Below, in pieces: positions 8,964-16,884 of a stretch of 64,000 nucleotides of DNA. The stretch lies in NCBI GenBank assembly GCA_963743945.1, contig CAVURO010000008.1, positions 260,242 through 324,241 of the forward strand, given 5' to 3'. The DNA is from JACOTK01 sp963743945. Lineage in GTDB: Bacteria; Actinomycetota; Acidimicrobiia; Acidimicrobiales; CADCSY01. The notes beneath the pieces were generated by a model. It saw only the letters and a program-made list of their open reading frames with translations. It made no database searches and had not been told where the DNA came from. Every line of letters begins with the position of its first letter. Position 1 is the first letter of the stretch. A program made the translations under genes and the position numbers.

Positions 8964-9706
8964 GCAACGGGAACGGTCGCCGTGCCGGAACCGCCGGGGC
9001 GTTGACCACGGCGCTGGGCCTCGCGTCGCTGCTGGCGTTGGGGGTGACGTGCGCGCTCGGCCTGAGCCTTCCTCCCACGGTGGAACAGGGCGACTACTCC
9101 CGCCTCATCGCGATCCACCCCGGCCTGGCATGGGCCTCGTACGTGGCTTTCGGCGTCGGCGCACTGGCCAGTGCCGCATGGCTCTGGCCCCGCACGAGGG
9201 CCCGGAGCTGGGATCTGCTCGCCGGAGCATCGATGGAGGTGGCCGTGCTGTTCACGGCTCTCACCCTGGTGACCGGCTCGATCTGGGGACGGCCCACCTG
9301 GGGGGTTTGGTGGACATGGGACGCTCGGCTGACCATGTCGGCGCTGATGTTCATGCTCGAGATCGGGTATCTGGCGTTGCGGCGCGTCCCTGCCGATGCC
9401 GAGACCACCGCCAACCGGTCGGCCGTGGCGGCGCTCCTGGGGGTGGTGGTGGTGCCCGTCAACCACTTCGCGGTGGAATGGTGGCGCACGCTGCACCAGG
9501 GCCGATCCCTGATGCAGCTCGACCCCCAGCGTGAGCTCGACGGCGAGTTCATCGGGGCGATGCTGGTCGGTTTCCTGGCGATGACGCTCGTCTACACCTG
9601 GTTGGTGGTGCACCGGGTGAGAGTGGCGCGCCTGGAGGCGGCGGAGGACGAATCGATGTTGGCCCGAGCACTCGATGAGCGCCGAGCCGAGGAGGTGACC
9701 GTCTGA
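8960..9706 (+). CDS. ccmC: CcmC, heme-delivery membrane protein
   Basis: Heme-handling protein that presents heme to CcmE. The 248-residue protein has six predicted helices and the tryptophan-rich WWD signature WGRPTWGVWWTWDARLT (about residues 109-125), with flanking histidines H53 and H169 or H179 as likely axial heme ligands. The start ATG 8960 overlaps the ccmB stop; its stop overlaps the ccmD start. The C-terminal tail after residue 218 is hydrophilic, longer than in the proteobacterial protein. Confidence 0.95.
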   Translation: MSNGNGRRAGTAGALTTALGLASLLALGVTCALGLSLPPTVEQGDYSRLIAIHPGLAWASYVAFGVGALASAAWLWPRTRARSWDLLAGASMEVAVLFTALTLVTGSIWGRPTWGVWWTWDARLTMSALMFMLEIGYLALRRVPADAETTANRSAVAALLGVVVVPVNHFAVEWWRTLHQGRSLMQLDPQRELDGEFIGAMLVGFLAMTLVYTWLVVHRVRVARLEAAEDESMLARALDERRAEEVTV

Positions 9707-9828
9707 TGAACGGCTACGTCGCCGCGGGTTATGGCGCGACCCTGATCGGACTGGCCGGATACGCCCTGTGGGTCCTGCGCCGAGGGCGACGGCTGGCCCG
9801 GGGCCGCTCCGATCGAGGGCTCGGGTGA
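9706..9828 (+). CDS. ccmD: CcmD-like small membrane protein
   Basis: A 40-residue protein (starts MNGYVAAGYGATLIGLAGYA) with one membrane helix followed by an Arg-rich cytoplasmic tail, the classic architecture of CcmD, which stabilises CcmC-heme-CcmE. It sits in the canonical place between ccmC and ccmE and its ATG overlaps the ccmC TGA (TGATG). Sequence identity in this family is low, so the call rests on size, topology and position. Confidence 0.85.
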   Translation: MNGYVAAGYGATLIGLAGYALWVLRRGRRLARGRSDRGLG

Positions 9829-9876
9829 GCCGCCCATGAGCACGAAAGCCCCGACAGGAGCAGGGAGGACCACGAC

Positions 9877-10365
9877 GTGAGCGCGGAGGGCCCCGACATC
9901 CACACGGCGGACCCGGCGGCGGCGTCGCCCGGTCGACGGTTTCAGCGCGGTCGTCTGCGCCTCGGTCTGCTGATCGCGCTCGTCTGCGGATCGTTGGTCT
10001 TCCTGGTGCTGCAGGGCCTGGGGAACGCGACCACCTACTTCCGCAACGCCGACGAGGCTCTGGCCGACCGTCAGGACCTCGGAACCCGACGGTTCCGTTT
10101 GCAGGGAACGGTGATGGCCAAGCCCGATCAAGAGGGTGACACGACGGTCTTCACCGTGGTCTACCACTGCGCCGAGGTCCGGGTGATCCATCGTGGTGAC
10201 CCGCCGGAGCTGTTTCGAGCGGGCATTCCCGTCGTGCTCGAAGGCGCCTTCTCGAAGAGCGACGACGCCTTTCACAGCGATGTCATCAGGGTTCGCCACA
10301 CGTCCGAGTACCGCACCAAGGACGCCGATCGCCTGAAGCTGGCCGAGCAGGAGGCCTGCCCGTGA
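9877..10365 (+). CDS. ccmE: CcmE, periplasmic heme chaperone
   Basis: Heme chaperone that binds heme covalently outside the membrane and hands it to CcmF. The 162-residue protein has one N-terminal anchor (about residues 29-47), an OB-fold domain, and H141-T-S-E-Y145, matching the HxxxY heme-attachment motif (HDENY in E. coli); it is the histidine rather than the cysteine variant. GTG 9877 follows a GGGAGGA ribosome site. The 48-bp gap after ccmD is the only real gap in the operon core. It overlaps ccmF by 4 nt. Confidence 0.92.
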   Translation: MSAEGPDIHTADPAAASPGRRFQRGRLRLGLLIALVCGSLVFLVLQGLGNATTYFRNADEALADRQDLGTRRFRLQGTVMAKPDQEGDTTVFTVVYHCAEVRVIHRGDPPELFRAGIPVVLEGAFSKSDDAFHSDVIRVRHTSEYRTKDADRLKLAEQEACP

Positions 10366-12380
10366 ACGCGGCGCTCGGCACGGCGGGCGTCGTGCTCGGC
10401 ACGGCAGCCTCGGTGCTCGGAGCGATCACGATGATCGTCGGTCTCCGTGGACGACGGCCGTCCCTGCTCCGGCTGGGACGCTCCTATGCCTGGTTGGTCC
10501 TGGGCGGGGCGCTGCTGGCAACGTTCGCGATGCAGTCGGCATTGATCGGCCATGACTTCTCGTTGGCCTACGTGGCGAGGAACGGCAGCCGATCGACTCC
10601 GGTCTTCTACACCATCGCCTCGATGTGGGGTGCCCTCGAAGGCTCGATCATCCTGTGGGTCCTCGTGCTCTCGGGCTACCTGGTGGCGGTGGTTCGCCGC
10701 TTCCGCGATCGCCTCGACGACCCTCTCGTGGGCTGGGCCCTGATGGTCATCTTCGTGGTGTCGGCGTTCTTCTTCCTCTTGATCCTCGGTCCGGCGAACC
10801 CCTTCACCGTCGTTTCCGGAGCGGTCCCGCTCGACGGGCCCGGGCCGAACCCGTTGCTGCAGAACCACATCCTCATGGCCGTTCACCCACCGTTGCTCTA
10901 CCTCGGCTATGTGGGCTTCACGGTCCCGTTCGCCTTTGCGATCGCCGCGCTCGTCACCGGCCGCCTGGGGGAGGGGTGGCTCGGCGCGACGCGGCGCTGG
11001 ACGCTCCTGGCCTGGGGCTGTCTCACGATCGGCATCGTTCTCGGTTCGTGGTGGTCCTACGAGGTTCTGGGATGGGGGGGCTACTGGGCCTGGGATCCCG
11101 TCGAGAACGCATCCTTTCTCCCCTGGCTGACCGGCACCGCCTTCCTGCACTCGGTGATCATCCAGGAGCGCCGGGGCATGTTGCGTGTGTGGAACCTCTC
11201 GCTGGTGATGGCGACCTTCTCGCTGACGATCCTCGGCACGTTCCTCACCCGTTCGGGAGTTCTCGATTCGGTGCACTCCTTCACCGAATCGCCGATCGGG
11301 CCCTGGCTCCTGAGCTTCTTCGCCCTCGTCGTGATCGTGAGCGTGGCCCTGATCGGCTGGCGCGGCGATCGTTTGCGCTCGCCGGGCACCATCGACTCGG
11401 CGCTTTCGCGCGAAGGCATCTTCCTTGCCAACAACGTCGCCTTTGCCGCGTTCGCCTTTGTCGTGCTGTTGGGCACCGTGTTCCCCCTCGTCTACGAGTC
11501 GTTGCGTGGTGAGCAGATCTCGGTGGGCGCCCCGTACTTCAACCGCATGACCATGCCGGTGGGCATGACCCTGTTGTTCCTCATGGCGGTCGCGCCGGTG
11601 CTGCCGTGGCGCAAGGCCTCCGGGGAGCTGTTGCGAACGCGGCTTCTCTGGCCGGCCGTGGCGGGGACGGCGGGCATGGCGCTGCCCGTGTTGTTCGGGG
11701 CTCGTGGCACGGCCCCGGTGGTCGCCTTCGGCCTGGCGTCGTTCGCCGCCGCTGCCGCATTGCGCCAGATCGTGCTCGCCGCCCGAGTCCTGCGTCGAGA
11801 GCGGCGCCCGGTGCTCCTCGCCCTGGTGGGCCGCGCCAACGGCGGGATGGTGGTCCACCTCGGGGTCATCGTGTTGGCAGTGGCGTTTGCCGCTTCCTCG
11901 TCGTATACATCGAGCAGCGAGCTTCGTCTGGATGAGGGTCGATCGGTGTCGATCTCCGGCCACGAGGTGACCTATCTGGGGATGAACGAGCCTCGCGTGA
12001 CCCGGCAGAAGACGGTGACGAGCGCCCGCATCCGCGTCGACGGCGATCAGGTCTACGAGCCCGCGTTGAACCATTTTCCGAACGCCACCCAGACCATCCC
12101 GACGCCCTCGGTGCGAAGCCGCCTCTTCGATGACGTCTATCTCGTTCTCGTTGCCCCGCCTGTGGAGAAGGGCGGTTCCGCCCTGATCAAGGTCATCGTG
12201 GGCCCGCTCGTCATGTGGCTGTGGGTGGGTGGGGCCATCATGGCAGCCGGCTCGCTTCTGGCGGCGTGGCCGACCTCCAGGCGCCGGTTCGAGCCGACGC
12301 CGGCGTCGCAGCCTCTCGGTGCGCCGTCTGCGCAAACGGAGGCCGACGCCGCCCTGCCCGACACCCTGGTGGCGCCGTGA
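10362..12380 (+). CDS. ccmF: CcmF, cytochrome c heme lyase subunit
   Basis: Large integral membrane component of the heme lyase that joins heme to apocytochrome c CXXCH motifs. The 672-residue protein has about 15 helices and the WWD motif GWGGYWAWDPVENASFLPWL starting near residue 237, preceded by HPPLLYLGYVGF with a conserved histidine. GTG 10362 overlaps the ccmE stop and GTG 12377 of the next gene overlaps its own stop (GTGA). A long antisense reading frame on the minus strand is a GC-driven shadow. Confidence 0.95.
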   Translation: MNAALGTAGVVLGTAASVLGAITMIVGLRGRRPSLLRLGRSYAWLVLGGALLATFAMQSALIGHDFSLAYVARNGSRSTPVFYTIASMWGALEGSIILWVLVLSGYLVAVVRRFRDRLDDPLVGWALMVIFVVSAFFFLLILGPANPFTVVSGAVPLDGPGPNPLLQNHILMAVHPPLLYLGYVGFTVPFAFAIAALVTGRLGEGWLGATRRWTLLAWGCLTIGIVLGSWWSYEVLGWGGYWAWDPVENASFLPWLTGTAFLHSVIIQERRGMLRVWNLSLVMATFSLTILGTFLTRSGVLDSVHSFTESPIGPWLLSFFALVVIVSVALIGWRGDRLRSPGTIDSALSREGIFLANNVAFAAFAFVVLLGTVFPLVYESLRGEQISVGAPYFNRMTMPVGMTLLFLMAVAPVLPWRKASGELLRTRLLWPAVAGTAGMALPVLFGARGTAPVVAFGLASFAAAAALRQIVLAARVLRRERRPVLLALVGRANGGMVVHLGVIVLAVAFAASSSYTSSSELRLDEGRSVSISGHEVTYLGMNEPRVTRQKTVTSARIRVDGDQVYEPALNHFPNATQTIPTPSVRSRLFDDVYLVLVAPPVEKGGSALIKVIVGPLVMWLWVGGAIMAAGSLLAAWPTSRRRFEPTPASQPLGAPSAQTEADAALPDTLVAP

Positions 12381-13501
12381 CGAGCCGGACCGGCGACGAA
12401 TCCGAGGCCGACCTGCCGGTGACGGACCCTCTACCCCCCGTACTCCCTCGACCCCGAACGGGCGGCGCCCGGGGCCGGGGCGTTCTCGTCTCCGCGCTGG
12501 TCGTCGGCGGTCTGCTCGCCGGCTTCGTGGTCATCCTGGCCACGCGTGACCCGTCCTCAGCGCGTCTTGCCCAGACCCCCCTGCTCGGCAAGCCCGCTCC
12601 GGCGTTGGCCGGCGTCTCGCTGACCGACGGCAAGCCCTTCGATCTTCGAGAGGTGGGCGAGCGGTTCGTGCTGGTCAACGTCTTTGCGACGTGGTGTGTG
12701 CCGTGCCAACAGGAGCACCCGGAGTTGGTGGCCTTCGAGGCGCGCCATGCCCAGATCGGCGATGCCCGGGTGGTCAGCGTGGTGTTCAGCGACAAGCCCG
12801 ATGCGGTGACCCGTTTCTTCGAGGATCGTGGAGGATCGTGGCCGGTGCTCGACGACCCCGATGGTCGTATCGCTCTCGACTGGGGCGTTTCGGGCGTTCC
12901 CGAGTCCTACCTGGTGGGTCCCGACGGCGTCGTGCGGGCCAAGATCGTGGGTGGCGTCACCGAGGAGAAGCTCGATGACGTGTTGGGCCGTATCGGTGGC
13001 GGCGATGGTGGTGGCGGCGATGGTGGTCGCGCCGTGATGAGGCGATGGGCGCCGTGGTGCGTCATGGTCGTGGTCATCGTCGCCTCGCTGTTCGTCGCGG
13101 CGGTGGGCGACCGATCGCCCCGGAGCGAGGCCGATCGCATTGACGCGGTCAGCTCGGGGGTGCGATGCCCGACCTGTCGGGGCCAATCGGTTCGTGAGTC
13201 CAATGCCCCAGCCGCCCAGGCGATACGCGGCGAGATCGCTCGCCGCGTGCGTGCCGGTGAGGACGACGAGACGATTCGCTCCTATCTCGTGAGCCGCTAC
13301 GGCGAGAAGGTGTTGCTCAACCCGCCCCGATCGGGCGTCGGGGCGTTGGTGTGGGCCATGCCCGTCGCAGCGGTGGTCGTCGCCGTCGCAGCGGTGGCGG
13401 CTGCCCTCCGGCGATGGCGAGGCGCCTCGTCGGGGGTGGTGCCGAGCGCGTCCGATCGTGCGTTGGTCGCCGCCGCCCGATCGGCCGAGGATGAGCCGTG
13501 A
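12377..13501 (+). CDS. Fused CcmG thioredoxin and CcmH/CycL apocytochrome reductase
   Basis: One 374-residue frame holds two normally separate System I proteins. Residues 36-56 form a membrane anchor; residues 68-205 are a CcmG/DsbE thioredoxin domain with ATWCVPC (CXXC 107-110) and the VSGVPESYLV cis-proline loop. A Gly/Asp linker (206-218) leads to a second helix (226-243) and a CcmH domain with GVRCPTCRGQSVRESNA (264-267), ending in a third helix. Together they reduce apocytochrome c thiols before heme attachment. An internal ATG at 13037 might also yield free CcmH. GTGA overlaps flank both ends. See findings. Confidence 0.88.
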   Translation: MTSRTGDESEADLPVTDPLPPVLPRPRTGGARGRGVLVSALVVGGLLAGFVVILATRDPSSARLAQTPLLGKPAPALAGVSLTDGKPFDLREVGERFVLVNVFATWCVPCQQEHPELVAFEARHAQIGDARVVSVVFSDKPDAVTRFFEDRGGSWPVLDDPDGRIALDWGVSGVPESYLVGPDGVVRAKIVGGVTEEKLDDVLGRIGGGDGGGGDGGRAVMRRWAPWCVMVVVIVASLFVAAVGDRSPRSEADRIDAVSSGVRCPTCRGQSVRESNAPAAQAIRGEIARRVRAGEDDETIRSYLVSRYGEKVLLNPPRSGVGALVWAMPVAAVVVAVAAVAAALRRWRGASSGVVPSASDRALVAAARSAEDEP

Positions 13502-14265
13502 GCACGCCCGGCTCGGCGATGAGGCGAGGCCGCCTCGACCTGGACGCGCTGGCGATGCTGGAGGAGCAGCGCGACTTCCTCCTGCGCTCGCTGGACGATC
13601 TCGATGAGGAACGGGGTCGGGGCGACCTGGGCGAAGGTGACTACGAGACCCTGCGTGACGACTACACCCTCCGTGCCGCCGAGGTGCTCCGAGCGATCGA
13701 GGAAGGGCACGGGAAGCTCGCCGAAGCTCCCCCTCGGAGCCGGTTGCGCATGGCTCTCGTGATCGTCGCCGTCGTGCTGCTGGCCGTCGGGGCGGGGGTG
13801 GCGGCAGCGGTTTCGTCGGGGACGAGGCGTCCGGGCGAGGTGGCCACCGGAGGCGTGGTCGACCGGCAGGCCGACCGCATGGGGGAGGCGGCCGAGCTGG
13901 CGAACAAGGGCAGCCAGTTGGAGGCGTTGAAGCTCTACGACACCGTCCTCGCCGACGAGCCCGACCACGTGGCCGCTCTGACCGAGCGCGGTCTGCTGCT
14001 GGGTGTCCTCGGACGTTCCGCCGAGCGTGATGCCCTGATCGAGGAGGGTCGCGACTCGCTGGAACGAGCGTTGGCGCTCAAACCGAATGATCCACGGGCC
14101 TTGTTCTATCGAGGACTGGTGCTTCGCTTCCTCGGTCAGGACGAGTCCGCCCTGGATTCGTTCCGTGCCGCGCTCGCCGCCGATCCTCCCCCCGATCTTC
14201 GCAGCTCGATCGAGGGCTTCCTCGCCACTGCCGGAGCCGGTGAGGTTCCGGTCCCCTCGCCCTGA
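13498..14265 (+). CDS. CcmI-like TPR membrane protein, last gene of the ccm operon
   Basis: A 255-residue protein: coiled N-terminal segment (EEQRDFLLRSLDDLDEERGRGDL...), one membrane helix (about 81-103), then a soluble domain with TPR-like helices (residues 125-250, for example ALKLYDTVLADEPDHVAALTERG and DPRALFYRGLVLRFLGQ). This is the layout of the C-terminal part of CcmI/CycH, which binds the apocytochrome c tail and passes it to CcmF/H. Proteobacterial CcmI usually has two helices before its periplasmic domain, so this is a shorter variant. GTG 13498 overlaps the previous stop. Confidence 0.75.
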   Translation: MSTPGSAMRRGRLDLDALAMLEEQRDFLLRSLDDLDEERGRGDLGEGDYETLRDDYTLRAAEVLRAIEEGHGKLAEAPPRSRLRMALVIVAVVLLAVGAGVAAAVSSGTRRPGEVATGGVVDRQADRMGEAAELANKGSQLEALKLYDTVLADEPDHVAALTERGLLLGVLGRSAERDALIEEGRDSLERALALKPNDPRALFYRGLVLRFLGQDESALDSFRAALAADPPPDLRSSIEGFLATAGAGEVPVPSP

Positions 14266-14283
14266 GCGAGCCCGTTCGGGGGA

Positions 14284-14766
14284 TCAGTCGGCGATCAGCG
14301 TGGGAGGCGTGTAGGCGGCCCGTGCGAAGGCGCCGTCCGAGCCGGACTCGATGGTCCAGGTGGAGCCCTTCTTGCAGTCGCGATCCGGGGCATCGATGGG
14401 GACGCCGCGGCGGTGGAGCCGATCGATGACCGGGCCGATGAGGTTGCCGTGGGTGCACATCACCACATCTCCAGGCGCCCCGATGAGCGTCTCGATCAGC
14501 GACCAGAGATCCTCGAGGTCTGCGGTCTCCAGGAGGGCCGAGTGCTCCTCGATCGGCAGTCCCACGTGCTCGGCCAGCGGTTCGACCGTCTGACGACATC
14601 GGAGATATCGGCTCGACAACACACGGGAGAGGGTCACGTCGGCGAACTGATCCACCAATGCCCGTGCCTGTCGCTCCCCCTTCTTGGTCAGCGGGCGCAA
14701 CTCATCGGGTTCATCGGACTGCTCACGGTCGCCGGCCCGTGCATGACGAACGAGGTGCACGGCCAT
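14284..14766 (-). CDS. SixA-type phosphohistidine phosphatase
   Basis: Histidine phosphatase of the small SixA branch, 160 residues. MAVHLVRHARAGDR carries the RHA catalytic box with His8; SSRYLRCRQTVEPL and MCTHGNLIGPVI supply the second phosphate-binding histidine. Substrate unknown; SixA homologues dephosphorylate histidine on signalling or PTS proteins. ATG 14766 was chosen because it places the RHA box at the normal distance from the N terminus. It converges on the ccm operon with an 18-bp gap. A CKKGSTWTIES segment near the end replaces the usual SixA tail. Confidence 0.82.
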   Translation of the reverse strand: MAVHLVRHARAGDREQSDEPDELRPLTKKGERQARALVDQFADVTLSRVLSSRYLRCRQTVEPLAEHVGLPIEEHSALLETADLEDLWSLIETLIGAPGDVVMCTHGNLIGPVIDRLHRRGVPIDAPDRDCKKGSTWTIESGSDGAFARAAYTPPTLIAD

Positions 14767-14864
14767 CAGCCCATCGTACGGCCCGCTGCGTGCCTGCCCG
14801 TCATTTCGTCGCGCCGGCACCTTTCGGGGGTGACCACAGGCGGATGGCGTCGGGCCCCCGGTGA

Positions 14865-16010
14865 TCAGGACGACCGCATGCCTTTCGGGCGGAGGTCAAG
14901 GAGACGCTCGAGAACCGACGGCAGGGCACGACAGAAGGCGTCGATGTCTCCCTGATGGCTCGACCAGCCCACCGAGATTCGCAGCGATCGGGATGCATCG
15001 ACACCCATGGCCTCGAGCACGGGGGACGGCTCCAGGAGCTCGGAGGAACAGGAGCTTCCCGAGTGCACGGCCACCCCGGATCGGTCGAGTCCCAGGAGCA
15101 CCGGCTCGGCCTCGACGCCGCTGAGGGCGAGGCAGACCAGATGGGGAAGGCGTCCACCCGGTCGGGGGTCGCCGAGCAGCTCGACGCCCGGTCCGAGCGC
15201 GCCGGCCGACGCCGCGGCGACCACCATGTCCATCAGATGCTCGGCGTGAGTCGCCTCGTCGACAAGCGCGCCACCGTTCAACAGGCGGGCCAGTTCACCG
15301 AAACCCATGATCGCCGGCACGTTCTCGTACCCGGCCCGGCGAGCCCGTTCCTGGGAGCCGCCGACCAGCAGAGGCCGCAATCGCAGGCCGCGGCGCACGA
15401 GCAGGGCCCCGATGCCGGGGGGGCCACCCATCTTGTGCGCCGAGATGCTCAGGAGATCGGCGCCCAGAGCCCCGAAGTCGATGGGCACATGGCCTGCGGC
15501 TGCGGCGGCGTCGACATGGGTCAACACGCCTCGCTCGCGACAGCGGGCGACGATCTCGCCGACGGGCTGGAGGGTGCCGACCTCGTGGTTTCCCCACTGC
15601 ACGTGGACCAGAGCGGTGTCGTCGCGCACCGCGTCCATGACCGCATCGGGCGAGACCCGGCCGAGGCCGTCCAATCCCACGACGCTCACCTCATGACGAG
15701 CCGCCGACTCTCGTACACACGAGTGCTCACCCGCGTTCACCACCACGTGGGGCCCTCGTTGGGTTGCCATCCAGGTGGCGGTCACGCAGCTCTCGGTTGC
15801 CCCACTGGTGAAGACCACCTCCCGGGAGCGCGCCCCGAAGAGCTCGGCCACCTCGGCGCGAGCCTGCTCGATCGCCGAGCGGACGACCTGGCCCTCGTGA
15901 TGGATGCGCCCCGGGTCACCGGCGACGCCGAGCCAGGGGGTCATGGCCTCCACCACCTCCGGCCGGCACGGCGAGGTGGAAGCGTGATCGAGGTAGTGAC
16001 GATCACTCAC
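14865..16010 (-). CDS. Cysteine desulfurase (NifS/IscS family)
   Basis: PLP enzyme that takes sulfur from cysteine for Fe-S clusters or thio-modification. The 381-residue protein begins MSDRHYLDHASTSPCRPEV, has the PLP lysine K193 in SISAHKMGGPPGIG, and the persulfide cysteine C321 in HSGSSCSSELLEPS. The spacing resembles group I (NifS/IscS) enzymes. It lies about 100 bp from a SufR-like regulator gene on the same strand and near mrp, so a role in Fe-S assembly is likely, although no suf or isc scaffold gene is in view. ATG 16010 is the only start that preserves the YLDHAST motif. Confidence 0.9.
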   Translation of the reverse strand: MSDRHYLDHASTSPCRPEVVEAMTPWLGVAGDPGRIHHEGQVVRSAIEQARAEVAELFGARSREVVFTSGATESCVTATWMATQRGPHVVVNAGEHSCVRESAARHEVSVVGLDGLGRVSPDAVMDAVRDDTALVHVQWGNHEVGTLQPVGEIVARCRERGVLTHVDAAAAAGHVPIDFGALGADLLSISAHKMGGPPGIGALLVRRGLRLRPLLVGGSQERARRAGYENVPAIMGFGELARLLNGGALVDEATHAEHLMDMVVAAASAGALGPGVELLGDPRPGGRLPHLVCLALSGVEAEPVLLGLDRSGVAVHSGSSCSSELLEPSPVLEAMGVDASRSLRISVGWSSHQGDIDAFCRALPSVLERLLDLRPKGMRSS

Positions 16011-16108
16011 CGAGGCGTCCGACGTTCACGGCCGGCCGTGCCCCTGTGCGTGTTGCCCGTTCCGACGACAACGAGCGGGGAGTGACCAAGTGGGTCGGGG
16101 GCAACCGG

Positions 16109-16840
16109 TCAGGAAAGGATCGAGGTGACACAACTGGCGTCGCCGAGGGCACGCGAGCTCGCCGTCTCGGTGGTCGACTCCCCGTAGAGTGCGCTGAGCA
16201 TGCCCCGCACCATGCCGCGGTCGACGGCGCAGATCACCGGAGACGACACGGCGGTGGCCCCGAAGGGGCAGTGCTCCGAGACGATGGCGAGCGAGTCACC
16301 ACGCTTTTCGGTGTGAGCGGCAAAGCCGTGGGCGGTGAGCGCGTCGGCCACGGCGTGCAGAGCGCTGCGGAACGATCGCTGCCCCTCGTCGGGGGAGAGG
16401 GATTCGGCCATCACCCGGCCGTAGTCGTAGCCGACCTCCTCGGCCATGGATTCGGCGACGTCGCGGGGCAACAGGGCCAGCGCCCGACCGAGCAGGGTGA
16501 TGACCATGTCGTCCTGGCGCACCGGGAAGTCGACCGCCATGGAGCGTTCGGCGGCGCCGTAGCGCTTGGAGGGTCGGCCTGCGCCACCGTTTCCGCCGCG
16601 CTCGACGTGGATATCGAGGTAGCTGCCTGCGGCCAACTTGTCGAGGTGGTGGCGGGCCACGTTCGTGTGGAGCTCGAAATGTTGGGCCACCTCGGATGCG
16701 GTGACCCCCTCGGGGTGCTCGTGGGCGAAAAGGTAGATCTGGCGCCGTGTCGGGTCGCCGAAAGCGGACGTGATGGCGGTGACCACGGAGGAGAACTCGT
16801 CGGGGGTCAATGGCCCTGAGGCAAGGGGATCACTCGGCAC
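16109..16840 (-). CDS. SufR-like winged-helix transcriptional regulator with C-terminal cysteines
   Basis: Regulator of 243 residues: an N-terminal ArsR/DeoR-like winged helix (FGDPTRRQIYLFAHEHPEGV...ASEVAQHFELHTNVARHHLDKL, about residues 27-70) and a C-terminal domain with cysteines C191, C204 and C237. The C-x12-C spacing and HxxC context resemble the Fe-S ligands of SufR-type repressors; the remaining spacing differs. GTG 16840 was preferred to an ATG at 16882 because the latter would run into the mrp ribosome site. Divergent from mrp and beside a cysteine desulfurase, which fits an Fe-S sensor; the cluster itself is inferred. Confidence 0.72.
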   Translation of the reverse strand: MPSDPLASGPLTPDEFSSVVTAITSAFGDPTRRQIYLFAHEHPEGVTASEVAQHFELHTNVARHHLDKLAAGSYLDIHVERGGNGGAGRPSKRYGAAERSMAVDFPVRQDDMVITLLGRALALLPRDVAESMAEEVGYDYGRVMAESLSPDEGQRSFRSALHAVADALTAHGFAAHTEKRGDSLAIVSEHCPFGATAVSSPVICAVDRGMVRGMLSALYGESTTETASSRALGDASCVTSILS

Positions 16841-16852
16841 CCCGGTATTGTA

Positions 16853-16866
16853 CCTATTGCCATAGG
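16853..16866. promoter_or_regulatory. Inverted repeat between the SufR-like gene and mrp
   Basis: CCTAT-TGCC-ATAGG, perfect 5-bp arms around a 4-bp spacer, in the 44-bp gap between the divergent starts. A TATTGTACC stretch just left could be part of a promoter for either gene. Position and symmetry suggest an operator for the neighbouring regulator; binding is inferred, and it does not match the published SufR consensus exactly. Confidence 0.45.
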
Positions 16867-16884
16867 AGAAAATCGGAGGCAATC

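Noticed and set aside
10272..12335. A 687-codon open frame on the minus strand opposite ccmF
   Set aside because: Composition is Arg/His/Gln-rich shadow of a GC-rich gene, no family motifs, and ccmF is certain.
12215..12376. Upstream extension of the ccmG-ccmH fusion
   Set aside because: It overlaps the ccmF coding sequence; GTG 12377 with GTGA overlap fits the operon's pattern.
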